From positions 9,367,001 through 9,431,000 of the forward strand of contig NC_088326.1 in NCBI RefSeq assembly GCF_910592395.1: a stretch of DNA of 64,000 nucleotides, in the 5' to 3' direction. The notes under the pieces were generated by a model. That model did no database searches. It saw only the letters and a program-made list of their open reading frames with translations, and was not told where the DNA came from. Each line of letters begins with the position of its first letter. Position 1 is the stretch's first letter. Below are positions 37,201-45,991 of the stretch, piece by piece. The translations under genes and the position numbers were made by a program. The DNA comes from Lineus longissimus. Taxonomy: Eukaryota; Nemertea; Pilidiophora; Heteronemertea; Lineidae.

Positions 37201-39653
37201 ATGCACGTACAGTTCATATACAATACGTTGGCAACTGTGCGCTCCTAAACTGAGCGCACTGATGGTTGATGGTTGTACGGTGAAATCGTGTTTAAAGTAA
37301 ATTTGTAGAATCCAGGTAGTTTGTGGAAAACCGTTCTCTCCACCAATAGTGTAGTCAGTTTTTAAACTTTTTTGTTACAGGTTTTCCAGTCATTCCAGTT
37401 GTCATTACTCTTGGGATCAGTCTAGACAATTATGGTATCCAAGGACATGAAGGAATGTAAGTTATTAATATTCGGTCTGCAATAAAATTGCATAAGACCA
37501 ATGTCGAATTCCGATTTGACCTGGTCTTGCATGATGATTCATTAACTAGAAATGGCGCTGAGTATGTGTGCAGACTCTGTAGTCTCCGCCATGGATGGGG
37601 GTTTGGGAGTGGCTAGAGGGGAATGTTGGATGATTTCAGGGCTCTTATGTGAGGGAGGTGATGGGGTGGTGGCTACATTTCAGAAAAACGAAGAATAAAC
37701 CGATACACGATGCACACAAAATGGCGTCGACCAAAATACGTTAGAAGTCGTAAAACTGCTTGTGCTTTGTGGAAAAACCCAAAAAAATCGCGCAAGAAAA
37801 ATTACTAAACCCCGTACTGCACATCTACAAAATATACAAATAAAGTCTGCGGAATTATTTTTTTTATTTCATGCCTACAATCGCTAAAACTTCGTCTAGA
37901 TCACTGACCGGAACCGCGACTCCAGACCGGCCGTAATGCATACACAGTGTACAGAGATATACAATGTTTTACCTAGGCTCCGGTTGGGGGAGAATTTGCC
38001 TACTATCACAAAACTCTCCGCCGTGCCCCTATCGGGCGTGGCGGAGACTAATTAGCCAGTAACGACTACCTAACTACTTATATAACTCTGGCAATCATCG
38101 GTCTAGGACCCATCATTTAATCGTATAAAGGCGGTTCTCGTTTGAAGTGAAATATCGAATCTACGTTTAAAAATCCTGTATACAGAAATCGCATAACGAT
38201 GTCTTTTTAAGATTTAAGATTCGTAAGGTTCTATCAAATAGAATAATGTAAAGTTTTTAACCATATATAGAAAAACTACTTTTAGAATGATGTGTACGTG
38301 GTCAATCTTTACAGATTATAGAACATTCTGTGACAGTAATTGTTTGCTCGGTCTTTACATTCACTTTCTCTTCAACATGTCACAGAATATCTGGATTTGA
38401 TGAACAAATTTCATGTGAGATGTCAAACATTATTGCTTCTGTCGTTCAAATCACCGACATTGCCATTCAAACCATCTTTAATTTACAACAATGGTTGATT
38501 TCAATTAGTCTTTTTCAGGTGTTGGTTACGGCATATACCTCTATTTGCGGCTTTCGTTGCACCGATCTGTCTCATGCTTGTATTTAATTTCATTGTTTTC
38601 GGGATAGTCATTTATAAAGCATATAGACAGAGAGAATTCATCATTCGATCCAACAAGGCCAAGGAAAACAAGTCAATACGCACACAGTTGTGTGGTGCAG
38701 CCAGCTTGGTCAGTCTGTTGGGTCTAACATGGACATTTGGTTTGTTAAATGTAAATGAGGTGGCCATTGTGTTCAGCTATCTGTTCATTGTGTTCAACAC
38801 ACTGCAAGGGGTGTTCGTATTCGTGTTCTTTTGCCTGCTGAAGAAGAAGGCGACGGCCGCATGGGCGAAGAAATGTGGACGCAAATCCTCAGATCGGAGC
38901 ACGCGCACCTCAAGCAATAGCGAAGGTAAGAAAGTCTGTCATTTTTGTAATGATACGTCGAAATCAGTTCAGGTTTTATCTGAATAATCGGAATCAACGT
39001 CAAACAATTGGAATTACAGTGGCACCTTGGTTCGCGGACACCTCCCTATCGAGGACACCTCACCCTTCTCTATTAAGGACACCTCTCTGTTGAGGACAGC
39101 ATATGATCAACAGTCACAGCAGTGTCCTTACAGGGGGGTTCTACTGTATTAAAATATGCTTATCAAAATTCAAATCAACCCAAATCAGGAGGTCAGGGTA
39201 TACATTGTATCAGGGAGTAATGGATTGTGTGTAACTGACTGATCTTAATGGCGGCACCTGATTGGAAGGCATGTGAAAGAACCCTTATCTATTGTAACAC
39301 GTTGGCAGCAGATACGCGAGGAATGATTGCCAGAAAATGAATGAGATCATATGCTAGTTGATAGTAGTCTTTGATAGTGTTTTTAATGTATTACATGCCA
39401 TGAATTGACGACATCGCCTGCCGACAGTATGATAAAGTGAAATGAGGCTTGATAAGAAACGGAGAGTGACACATTTTACGACAATCACTGTGAATGCCGA
39501 GGTTAATATTACTACACCTATCGGAGTAGATGAGAACCAACATGGCCTTCGAACTGTTCAGATGTACCGACGTGTCATTACAATGTCTCTTTCAATTTTT
39601 CAGAGAAGTATTCAAAATTCCAAACAACGAGTTTGAGTGATGCTAAATGTTAA
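19203..39653 (+). CDS. Latrophilin-like adhesion GPCR (15 coding exons)
   Basis: Adhesion-class receptor expected at the plasma membrane: an extracellular lectin module, a self-cleaving GAIN/GPS module and a seven-helix G-protein-coupled core. Exons: 19203-19260, 24156-24458, 25939-26068, 27605-27723, 28237-28474, 29114-29291, 30637-30771, 32632-32760, 33433-33570, 33941-34071, 35022-35139, 36641-36785, 37381-37456, 38519-38925, 39604-39653. All junctions have AG/GT sites and matching phases; the total is 2355 nt, 784 codons plus stop. Domain order is signal peptide, SUEL lectin (about 27-118), HormR (121-180), GAIN (about 190-476), 7TM (about 488-738) and a tail of about 45 residues. Family knowledge: invertebrate latrophilins (Cirl, LAT-1) share RBL-HormR-GAIN-7TM and lack olfactomedin. 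Odd points: an almost absent lectin-HormR linker and a very short tail. Orthology to latrophilin versus a lineage-specific relative is unsettled. The start was chosen because exon 1 gives a signal peptide in phase with exon 2. Confidence 0.9.
20163..21834. mobile_element. 1.67-kb TIR element in GPCR intron 1
   Basis: Perfect 44-bp inverted ends begin GGCTGTTATAAAACGCGG and include the nested palindrome TTCCGCGGAAATCCGCGG. The interior has no transposase; it holds the 472-bp tandem duplication at 20368-21306. No target duplication was recognised. Confidence 0.8.
20368..21306. repeat. Near-identical 472-bp tandem duplication
   Basis: Two adjacent copies, 20368-20839 and 20840-21306, starting GGCCAGAGTCCTC. 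By eye I see one substitution (GAGAATTAA versus GAGATTTAA at about 20720 and 21192). Open frames in it are duplicated by-products. It is a very recent duplication or an assembly artefact. Confidence 0.95.
22170..23862. mobile_element. Element with short TIRs and internal satellite
   Basis: The ends share GCTCACCGTA in inverted orientation (22170 and 23861). The left end runs into a (GTC)n tract at 22209-22246 and then into five 302-bp units. It lies in GPCR intron 1 and has no coding capacity. Confidence 0.55.
22259..23672. repeat. 302-bp tandem repeat, about 4.7 copies
   Basis: Units start with GCACGTTTCTTAAC at 22259, 22561, 22863, 23165 and 23468. Inner units 2-4 are the most alike and the outer ones more diverged. 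Each has GCCACCAGGGGGCC and a GGTCACAGAGGTCA word. Confidence 0.95.
24156..24458 (+). CDS. GPCR exon 2: SUEL/rhamnose-binding lectin domain
   Basis: A single exon encodes the lectin module. It has eight cysteines in RBL spacing, the ANYGR motif after ININ, KKKCHGKPEC, and the closing YKYLYVNYTC. In latrophilins this domain binds adhesion partners such as teneurins and FLRTs; the ligand here is not predictable. The acceptor is TTTTTCAAG| and the donor CCAG|GTAGCG, phase 1 at both ends. If that donor is skipped, the frame ends at a stop at 24506-24508, giving a secreted lectin. Confidence 0.9.
24538..24685. mobile_element. MITE in GPCR intron 2
   Basis: About 148 bp with inverted ends TAGAGGTTCTTCAC and TGACGTCA near each end, bounded by TA. 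No coding content. Confidence 0.8.
25440..25589. mobile_element. MITE with 19-bp TIRs in GPCR intron 2
   Basis: Ends GTTCGTATAACCGCGGATT and the complement of GTCCGTATAACCGCCGATT. About 150 bp, no coding content. Confidence 0.75.
25939..27723 (+). CDS. GPCR exons 3-4: hormone-receptor (HormR) domain
   Basis: Exon 3 (25939-26068) and exon 4 (27605-27723) together encode the small HormR fold. Visible are KCPETF, GNFTWPE, ANVACKPM, SRE-C (the Cys codon is split by the intron), VVWGTPNLDAC. That gives the four expected cysteines and the WPE and WG-P motifs. Phases 1-2-1 fit exons 2 and 5. Neither exon gives a long open frame, so both are easy to miss. The 1.5-kb intron between them contains a G homopolymer at about 26411-26429. 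Confidence 0.8.
26546..26592. repeat. Fragment of a MITE family (see 45366-45640)
   Basis: TTAAAGCTGACATGCATG and about 25 following bases match the left end of the 45366-45640 element. Only one end is present. Confidence 0.6.
28237..32760 (+). CDS. GPCR exons 5-8: GAIN domain, subdomains A and B
   Basis: Exon 5 (28237-28474) and exon 6 (29114-29291) give the helical subdomain A, with several N-glycosylation sequons (NKT, NTS). Exon 7 (30637-30771; an alternative acceptor gives a start at 30649) and exon 8 (32632-32760) give the beta-rich subdomain B, with FLTIPQELAL, MTFALYQGATLF, SRVIVANIGDRV and NLTSPIVFNL. This is the autoproteolysis-supporting fold that precedes the GPS. Confidence 0.85.
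29440..29722. mobile_element. MITE family A, copy 1 (GPCR intron 6)
   Basis: Reverse-orientation copy of a 260-300 bp family also at 45110-45366 and 53492-53795. Shared words include ATTGAACTGCAATAAAC and CTGGCCAGGAGGAT, and the element ends in TTGTCCCTTTAA. Confidence 0.75.
30184..30543. mobile_element. Fold-back MITE with about 85-bp arms (GPCR intron 6)
   Basis: Both ends read TACTGGATCCACTC inward and remain alike for about 85 bp, including AATAAGATCCCAAGCCC. Bounded by TA. No coding content. Confidence 0.85.
31455..31742. repeat. Diverged tandem duplication in GPCR intron 7
   Basis: Two units of about 115 bases share CATTATATTTTCAA, GCGCAGTGG and GATTTTGTTTTGAATG. The offset is about 180 bp. 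Confidence 0.6.
33433..33570 (+). CDS. GPCR exon 9: GPS motif and tethered agonist
   Basis: The exon encodes the whole GPS: QCVFWDF, W, AGC, SCKCDHLTSFALLV. The four cysteines, two tryptophans and the HL-T cleavage triad are intact, so self-cleavage between modelled Leu469 and Thr470 is expected. The new N-terminus, TSFALLV followed by DLTG from exon 10, would be the tethered agonist (Stachel). Confidence 0.9.
33941..38925 (+). CDS. GPCR exons 10-14: seven-transmembrane core
   Basis: Exon 10 carries TM1 (LTYVGCALSLLALL), exon 11 TM2 (ILMNLCFSMIAVNLLFI), exon 12 TM3 (LHYFILASFCWMTVEAF) and the start of TM4. Exon 13 carries the rest of TM4 and the start of loop 2. Exon 14 (38519-38925) carries the loop-2 Cys-Trp pair (its partner Cys is LCK at the end of exon 11), TM5, TM6 with the class B2 signature GLTWTFG, and TM7 with FNTLQGVFVFVFF. 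All family signature positions seen are conserved. Confidence 0.9.
34120..34235. mobile_element. Hairpin MITE, copy 1 (GPCR intron 10)
   Basis: ACTGTGTAGACGCTATTTAG plus six bases forms near-perfect inverted ends around a spacer of about 60 bp. The same family occurs at 59848-59955. Confidence 0.85.
35680..36411. mobile_element. MADF-carrying non-autonomous DNA element
   Basis: Inverted ends contain TTCATACTCCGACGCACGAC, followed inward by more CGTCGG-rich inverted sequence. The body of about 730 bp in GPCR intron 11 contains a single MADF-like frame on the - strand and no transposase. A 3-bp duplication could not be confirmed, so the PIF/Harbinger assignment rests on the cargo. Confidence 0.7.
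35944..36081 (-). pseudogene. MADF-domain fragment
   Basis: From the ATG at 36081 the - strand reads MSDAEELLICEVKRYKCLYD and later AWQAIGAALGKD. These are the hydrophobic-LYD and AW-xI positions of the N-terminal MADF helices. The remainder of the domain is missing after GKD, where the sequence becomes unrelated. It is probably the first exon of a transposon-encoded DNA-binding protein, now without its partner. Confidence 0.65.
37580..38050. mobile_element. MITE in GPCR intron 13
   Basis: Ends TAGTCTCCGCCATG and CGTGGCGGAGACTA form short inverted repeats bounded by TA, about 470 bp apart. No coding content. Confidence 0.6.
39015..39148. mobile_element. MITE in GPCR intron 14
   Basis: Begins TACAGTGGCACC and ends with the complement of TACAGTAGAACCCC. 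Internal copies of GAGGACACCTC. Related to the blocks at 14481-15119. Confidence 0.7.
39604..39653 (+). CDS. GPCR exon 15: C-terminal tail
   Basis: After TTTTTCAG at 39603, the phase-1 continuation reads EKYSKFQTTSLSDAKC and stops at TAA 39651-39653. Similar S/T-rich 'KY..F.T..LS' tails occur in adhesion GPCRs, supporting the splice. If intron 14 is retained, exon 14 instead runs to a stop at 38985-38987 with an unrelated 20-residue tail. Confidence 0.65.
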
Positions 39654-40383
39654 ACAGGACTGTAGGGCCAGAGATGAGTAACATGGGCGCCTTTTGGACA
39701 TTATGTTTGGTGGCGAGTAGTGTAATTCAACAGTTGCAGCTTCCTATACTAAGGCAATCAACGATTACGACGAAAAGGGGCGCATGTACATGCACTGCAA
39801 ACCTATATTGACCCTCAATGTATTAACACTGCTAAGCTTTACAGACGGAGGCAATACCACTGGAAGTTCAGTATGCTGAAAACCAGAAAACCAGGATTAG
39901 CTTGCGTCTGTCCCGACAAAAGAAAATATTGTCCCTGAACATTCTTCACACTAAGACGCATTATATTGTGATAAGCTTATCAAGCTGAATGTCGCCAAGG
40001 ATCGTTGACTACACCTCAACATTATTCTAATACTCAAAGCTTCAACAGCGCCTAGTTGATCATGATGACAATTCAGAAACTTGCGCATGACTTGATGATT
40101 CAGCAAATACTTTGATCTCGACTTTTCAAAGGTAATCTGCCCTGCTGTGGTACGATTGATGTCTGAAATTGTCATCCACAACCGGGTCAGTTCTACGCTA
40201 TAAGCAACTGAATCCTGAGATTGAATTCAGATCAGTTTCTGACGAACCCACGATAGAGTCATGACCTGCAAATATATATCCATTTCAGTCGCATCTATTG
40301 TATTTAGATTTTATCTTTTCACCATTGCACGATTTAGCGGTAAAGTGCTGTTATTGAATCCAAGAGGGGACCTTTGATGCAAC

Positions 40384-40679
40384 ACTCTCCAAGACATGGA
40401 CAGAAAAGAGGCGGCCACTATCTTTCGTCTTAGGACTGGCCATTGCAGACTAAAAGCCCACCTCAAAAGGATGAACATGGCGGAGTCCGGAAAGTGCCAG
40501 TGCGACACATCTGATCAGACACCCAAGCATGTACTCAAGAACTTCCCGCTCTCATCTGGGACACCGAGAGATTGGCCACATGGCCATACGCTGCATCATT
40601 GGAGACTAAGCTCTGGGGATCAGGGGAGGAACAAGAGACTACAGCCAGGTTTATAAGAGACATAGGCCTGGTTGTGTAG
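40384..40679 (+). pseudogene. Non-LTR retrotransposon C-terminal fragment
   Basis: The + strand reads RKEAATIFRLRTGHCRLKAH, then CQCDTSDQTPKHVL. After a frame change near 40550 it continues in a second frame ending TARFIRDIGLVV and a stop. The RLRTGH and C-C-H pattern is the conserved end of the ORF2 protein of several invertebrate LINEs. A purine-rich GAAGAC/GAAGAA tail follows at about 40705-40735, as expected of a 3' end. 5'-truncated and frameshifted. Confidence 0.75.
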
Positions 40680-41006
40680 TATAGCCATATTTAGAAAATC
40701 GAACGCCTAGAAGACGAAAGAAGAAGATATGAAGATGAATCCAATGTGTTAAGTTAAGTTTGTGCATGCCGGACTCATAACTCCTGCAGTCTGGCGCTTT
40801 CCGGCCGTAGGAAATCATCTCGTGCAATCTGGATACCCGGATCGGCCACTCGTGTGGTTTTCTTATTGTATGTTGTAACAGTAATCGCCGATGGTCTCCT
40901 TTGCGAATCGGCCATCTCTTGTCATTGCCGGTACTACTAAATGAGTGAGATTCACCTTACTGGTGTTATAGGTCCGATCATATTTACAGAGGTATAATCA
41001 ATGATG

Positions 41007-41805
41007 TACGGTCCTTCCAGAAAGTAAATGTCCCCAGGTTTTTTTTAAATATCACAGCGATAGAATGAGATAATTAAATGCGGTTTTCAGTAGAGAATGG
41101 TATATCTAGTTGGTCATGTATCTGTTGTATTTGGACCCAGGTAATCCTGTCCTGGTAATTTAAAAAATGTCCAAAAAGTCACTTTTTTATTTCATTTTAT
41201 TTTCGTTCTTTTTCACAACCTATGGGTGAACTATGATGCAACAACGGGTTTTTTTTGCTTTCGTTACTAGAAAATTCCTGCTAATTTTTTTCATTTTGAA
41301 GATTAGTTTTAGCTCGCTACATGTGATTGTTTTTTTCAGACAGCTGGTGACCTTTGAGAACACCTCTCATAGTCAGCAATGCAGTTAGTCAGGGTCGTTA
41401 TGGCCAACTCAGCTCTTACATGAAGGATTGGGGGTCTTTATCAAAGGTTATGGTAGAGATAAAAAAATAACATAAAAATCCTAAGCAAAAATGTGCATTT
41501 GTCATGATCATCGAACACACCCTATGGAATTGCAAGTGCCAAAAAATGATGGTCGGTCATAAAGCACAGTTCATGGGCTCATTTGCATTTTTGAAAAGGC
41601 ACATAAAATAGAAAAAATGATTTTTGAACCTTTTTTGAAATGTTTGTTACATAATGAAGGGATGGAATTAGGTGCATCCAAATACAACAGATATATGACC
41701 CACTAAATATACCATACTCTGCTGAAAACCGCATTCAAATATCTTATTTCATCTCTGTGATATTTTCCAAAAAACGGTGGACATTTAATTTCTGGTAGGA
41801 CTGTA
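41007..41805. mobile_element. Non-autonomous element with about 125-bp TIRs
   Basis: Ends TACGGTCCTTCCAGAAAG and TACAGTCCTACCAGAAAT (inverted) stay similar for about 125 bp, through TATCTGTTGTATTTGGA. TA bounds each end, which suggests the Tc1/mariner group. The 550-bp interior has no transposase. Confidence 0.85.
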
Positions 41806-42380
41806 CATTACCCCTAAAAACCAAATCACACTTTCTTGCATTAAAAGAGAGACGATTGAGAAGGTTCTGTTATACACCTCACATCAGACAAATTGAATAC
41901 TAGTTAAATTGCATTCCTGGGCATTCATCCTCTCAACTAACAAGAGTTTGAACAGTGCGTTACATTTTATTCAGAAATGACAGCGACAATACATGTCTAA
42001 ACACAAAGTCAAATCACATCGATTTTGTAAATAATGTCATTATAGCTCTATGCAACGAGTTGTACAATGTCACTCAGTTTATTTAGCGAGGTTGAGATCG
42101 GGGACTTATCACAGATCCTTTTACGTATACGGATAGAAATGCACACAAAATTCGTCCGCTCTTTCTACGGAGTTTCATCCGTCTATGTATACGGGTCCTT
42201 AATAATTCGCTGTTCTCATCCTCCCTAATACACAGCTCCGTTGGCACCGAAGCATGCGTCTAAGTTTCAACACCAGCCAGCATGTACGTAGCAGTTACAA
42301 TCATTCCAAATCAGCCAGATCAGACCCATGCTTTAGAAGCAGCAATCCAAGGGACAACTATATATGACAATAGGAGGGGC

Positions 42381-42640
42381 TGCCGTAGTAATAATAATAA
42401 TACAAAATAAAATGGTACTTCTATAGCGCTAAATCTTGGATAAATATTCCCGCTAAAAGCGCTTTACACAAAACAAATTCTAATTTGATGGAAAGGCACT
42501 CCTGAACAGAAAGGTTTTCAAGAGTGCCTTGAATTCCTTGATGTCAGTGCAAGAAGTCAGTCTCGGGGGCAACTTATTCCATAGCCTGGGTGCCGCGGAT
42601 GTAAAAGCACGTTTCAGCATAACCTGAACCTAGTGGCTTC
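42381..42640. repeat. Dispersed repeat fragment
   Basis: Contains TATAGCGCTAAATC, AAAGCGCTTTACAC and TTATTCCATAGCCTGGGTGC. From memory, similar blocks recur in marine invertebrate genomes. An (AAT)n run lies at its left edge. Confidence 0.45.
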
Positions 42641-44164
42641 GGATATGAATGCAGTCGTAAATAGCTCTTGATACTTAACGATATTTGTCATGACACACTA
42701 ACTTGTTTTTAATCACAATATGCATTTGTTGCACGAGTATGGTGAATACACTTCAATAAAAGCTTGTTGTCAGGATGAATGAACGCCTTCCTTCGAAAAA
42801 ACTCAAACAATTACGGTTTCCTGCTCATGCAGACTATGCCACAGGAAAAGTGCCCAATCAAAGATCTGGTAATGATTTGCACCTACCTCAGACCGTTGCA
42901 CCCTTTGACGAATCCATATTACCGAATCATACTATCACAGCATGAAACTAACTTATTGACGTATCATGTGCTGTCTCAATCTTGGAGCAGCCAAGAGGTA
43001 GTAGGTGCATTTCTTCTAAAAGTTTTTTTTTACATTCTTTTTTCAAATTTTGCTACTTTAGCAAGCTCTAGTGAACTCACACAACTGTATGTCCTAGCAG
43101 ACGATTTTTAAATACATGATGTCCAACACCCGCACTTCAATGGCGCCGGTGTGAATAAATCTACTTGTGTGAATGACCATGGCTCATGACGTCCCTAACC
43201 AATGTTCATTAATCATAATGTCCCTCTTTTTTCTGTGTCGTGGCGTTCCATCGGCATTTCCATCTGCCATCACTCGATGACGTCACCAGAGCAATCGCCG
43301 TCTCGTTCGCGGCATTTCTCATTCGCTAAACAGACACTGACCTGCCATTGATATAGCCTGATGGCTGCTAGCTAGCTGATCGTGGTGGAAAAAAAACACG
43401 ATTTGACGAGCCATAACTCTCAGCTAGACAGACGGAGCAGCATAAGCTATCAATTCATCTGAGCGCACCCAACGTACGCGAAAACGGACCACTTTCAATC
43501 GCTCGGTGCGCAAACTTGAACTTGAATTTAAAAAAATTTGCCATGTGTGAATACTACTGACTATAAATTTCAACAATCATGTTACGTCACGTGGACTCGT
43601 TAAGAAATACCACAAAAGCCAAGTTTCCGCGCAGCTATGTCACTTGTTGTCCAACTCCTGTTTTTCCGACCGTGACCTCAGTATTTGACCAATCATGTTT
43701 ATATCGTGAGCATTTTCGTATATGGGTCAATGAATTTGATTGAAAATCACAATTTGAATGGATGAGTGGTTTGGTAACCTCTCTGACGTAACGTACTCAA
43801 TACGGGGCGTTGAATTTGGTTGTGCTACTGGTATGACAGACCGGTTTTGGGAACACAAGCGTTCAGTTGTGTCGACGCCAAGTCGAAGCACTGGTTCAAC
43901 ATTGGTGAGTTCAGCCTGATTTCTCCACAACTGTTTCTCCCCAAATTTTGCGACTATTGTCTGATACAATGTACAATCTTATCTTATCTTTTCATTTTCA
44001 TTTCTTGCAGACGCCAGACACGTTGTCCTGTCTAGCACACCCAATGCTGCCCAACCGGTTTATCACAAGATACGACGTGAACACCACCATGGTGTGTTAT
44101 TTTTCTCTATCGCAACTTCCTTGATCGCACATACATGTATTCTTTTGAAACTTCTCATCTCTGC
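42641..44164. other. No gene recognised
   Basis: Short open frames only. A weak exon-like segment follows TTTCTTGCAG at 44010 and ends near 44092, with no recognisable product. About 30 bases at 43056-43086 recur inverted at 53304-53335. Confidence 0.35.
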
Positions 44165-44328
44165 AGCAGTGGCGGATCCAGAAATTTGGGAAAGAAGCGC
44201 CACCAATGAGGACTCATGATAGAGCCGAAGGTGCAATCGTGAAAATGAGGGGGAGGGTTCTTGAGGAGAGGTGCCCTAAAATATCAAAGAGGGATGACTC
44301 ATGCGGGACCCCTAAATCCGCCACTGCT
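44165..44328. mobile_element. Small MITE with hAT-like ends
   Basis: Ends CAGTGGCGGATCCAG and the complement of CAGTGGCGGATTTAG, about 160 bp apart. hAT-like by end sequence. An 8-bp duplication was not evident. Confidence 0.5.
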
Positions 44329-44642
44329 GTTCTGAATATTTCCACACTCGGCTCAGCTGACCTTTGAAAGGAGGACACTGTTAGCCCATACCCTATCTTT
44401 CTGGCAGCAATAAATTGAGACGATCGGTCATGTCTGCCATGTTTTATGACGTCAAACGCCACGTGCTTGGTGCAATGTGTCACGTGCTCATAACACATTC
44501 TATCTCTGAACCAATCAGCCCTTGATACTGTGACATGTGATATGTATGATGAGGACCTTGACCGGATCAGAAAGATAAGGCATACAATCGAAGTAGTTCA
44601 AAGACATTTACATGAAGACATGGCAGAAATTACCAATCGTCT

Positions 44643-44892
44643 TTGGGATCACTAAATCCTAAAGGCTAGAGGGAGGTAATCATAATATGATCTCCACCGC
44701 CCGACCCGATGACGTCATAACCGGAATTCCGGGTGGCAACTTCTACCTCATCGATTACTTCAGAACTGAAGTTGCCGCCATTGTGATGAAAATACTTGGG
44801 GTATTCCCACCCAGAATTCCGGTAATGACGTCATCGGGTCGGGCGATGGAGACCATAATTACCTCCGTCTAGCCTTTAGGATTTAGTGATCG
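44643..44892. mobile_element. MITE with about 90-bp arms and 10-bp target duplication
   Basis: Inverted arms read GATCACTAAATCCTAAAGGC and onward for about 90 bp, including CCCGACCCGATGACGTCAT. The element is flanked by direct repeats CCAATCGTCT at 44633-44642 and 44893-44902. A 9-10 bp duplication fits Mutator-like elements. Confidence 0.85.
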
Positions 44893-45109
44893 CCAATCGT
44901 CTCACCTCACCTCTGCTCTGTGCTGCCAACCATGCGACGATCGAGGATCAAGCGGAGATCAGCATCCCAGAGCTTTGATAAACCCTGCCAGTTGTTCCCA
45001 GGCTTGTGTTATGAAATGACCATGGTTTGGGACCATGGGGAGTGATAGGCCTACCACCTCTTGTATTCAGTGGTATTAAATGGACAACTGTGGCATGAGA
45101 TATGGTGGT

Positions 45110-45366
45110 TTTTCCTACAAAAATGGCTTCCAGTAGAACCGTGACTTCTCAGTCCAAGCAGGAAAATTGAAATACATCATTGAACTGCAATAAACAGTGC
45201 ACAAAAACTGGGTGTAACCTTAGGCCTGCCTGAATTTCACAGGTTATGTCCAAAACTGCCTCGCACACTGGCGAAAATCGTTATTTGAGATAAGTGGCGG
45301 CGCATGGTGACAAGCAGAGGTATCATCCTCCTGGCCAGGGAAATCCCACGCCTAGGTTGTCCCTTT
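45110..45366. mobile_element. MITE family A, copy 2
   Basis: Contains GGCTTCCAGTAGAACCG, ATTGAACTGCAATAAAC and the end TTGTCCCTTTAA. Matches 29440-29722 (inverted) and 53492-53795. Abuts the next MITE at a shared TTTAAAG. Confidence 0.75.
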
Positions 45367-45640
45367 AAAGCTGACATGCATGCATAAAAACCCTAACGGC
45401 CAAATTAGAAAAGACGGAAAGGATGAAGTTCGAATTCGAGTTCGAACCCGCCCGAGGAATATTTTTTTATTTTTTATTTCTCTGTGACCTGTCTCGTCAA
45501 TGAACTTCTGTTTGTGCAGTCAAGTGAGACCTGTCGCTGGGTGTCTATCATGTTTCAAGTGCAGTTTGTCTTTTGGTGGTCGGGCGTTTGTGTTTTCTAT
45601 CTTTGTCGTTTGGGTTTTTATGCATGCATGTCAGCTTTAG
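45366..45640. mobile_element. MITE family B
   Basis: Ends TAAAGCTGACATGCATGC and its near-complement at 45620-45640. About 275 bp. A one-ended fragment occurs at 26546-26592. Confidence 0.75.
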
Positions 45641-45991
45641 GTATATTTTCGCGTGGTCACGAAGGTGATAAATGTGAATAATGACACCAAAGCATTGGCC
45701 CTGCGGTCACGTGGTGGCTTTCAACGATATCCTTGTGCCGTCGGTAGGAAGCTGCTGAAAGCCGCAGCAAACCAGCAGCAAACAAAAGACTCCGGCTGAC
45801 TTAAATCTCTTTCGGGAGCAGTAATAATCTCTTCACAATTGAGTTTTACCTATAGCTCATATACAAGTACATGTATAAAGATGGTGTGCGAAGATAAATT
45901 TCGGCCATTTTGTTACCATTTTAATTTCTAACTGTATGCGCCTGCTTAATCGCCCGCCCGCGAATTTTTTTCCTGAACCTTTCGGGCAGTA

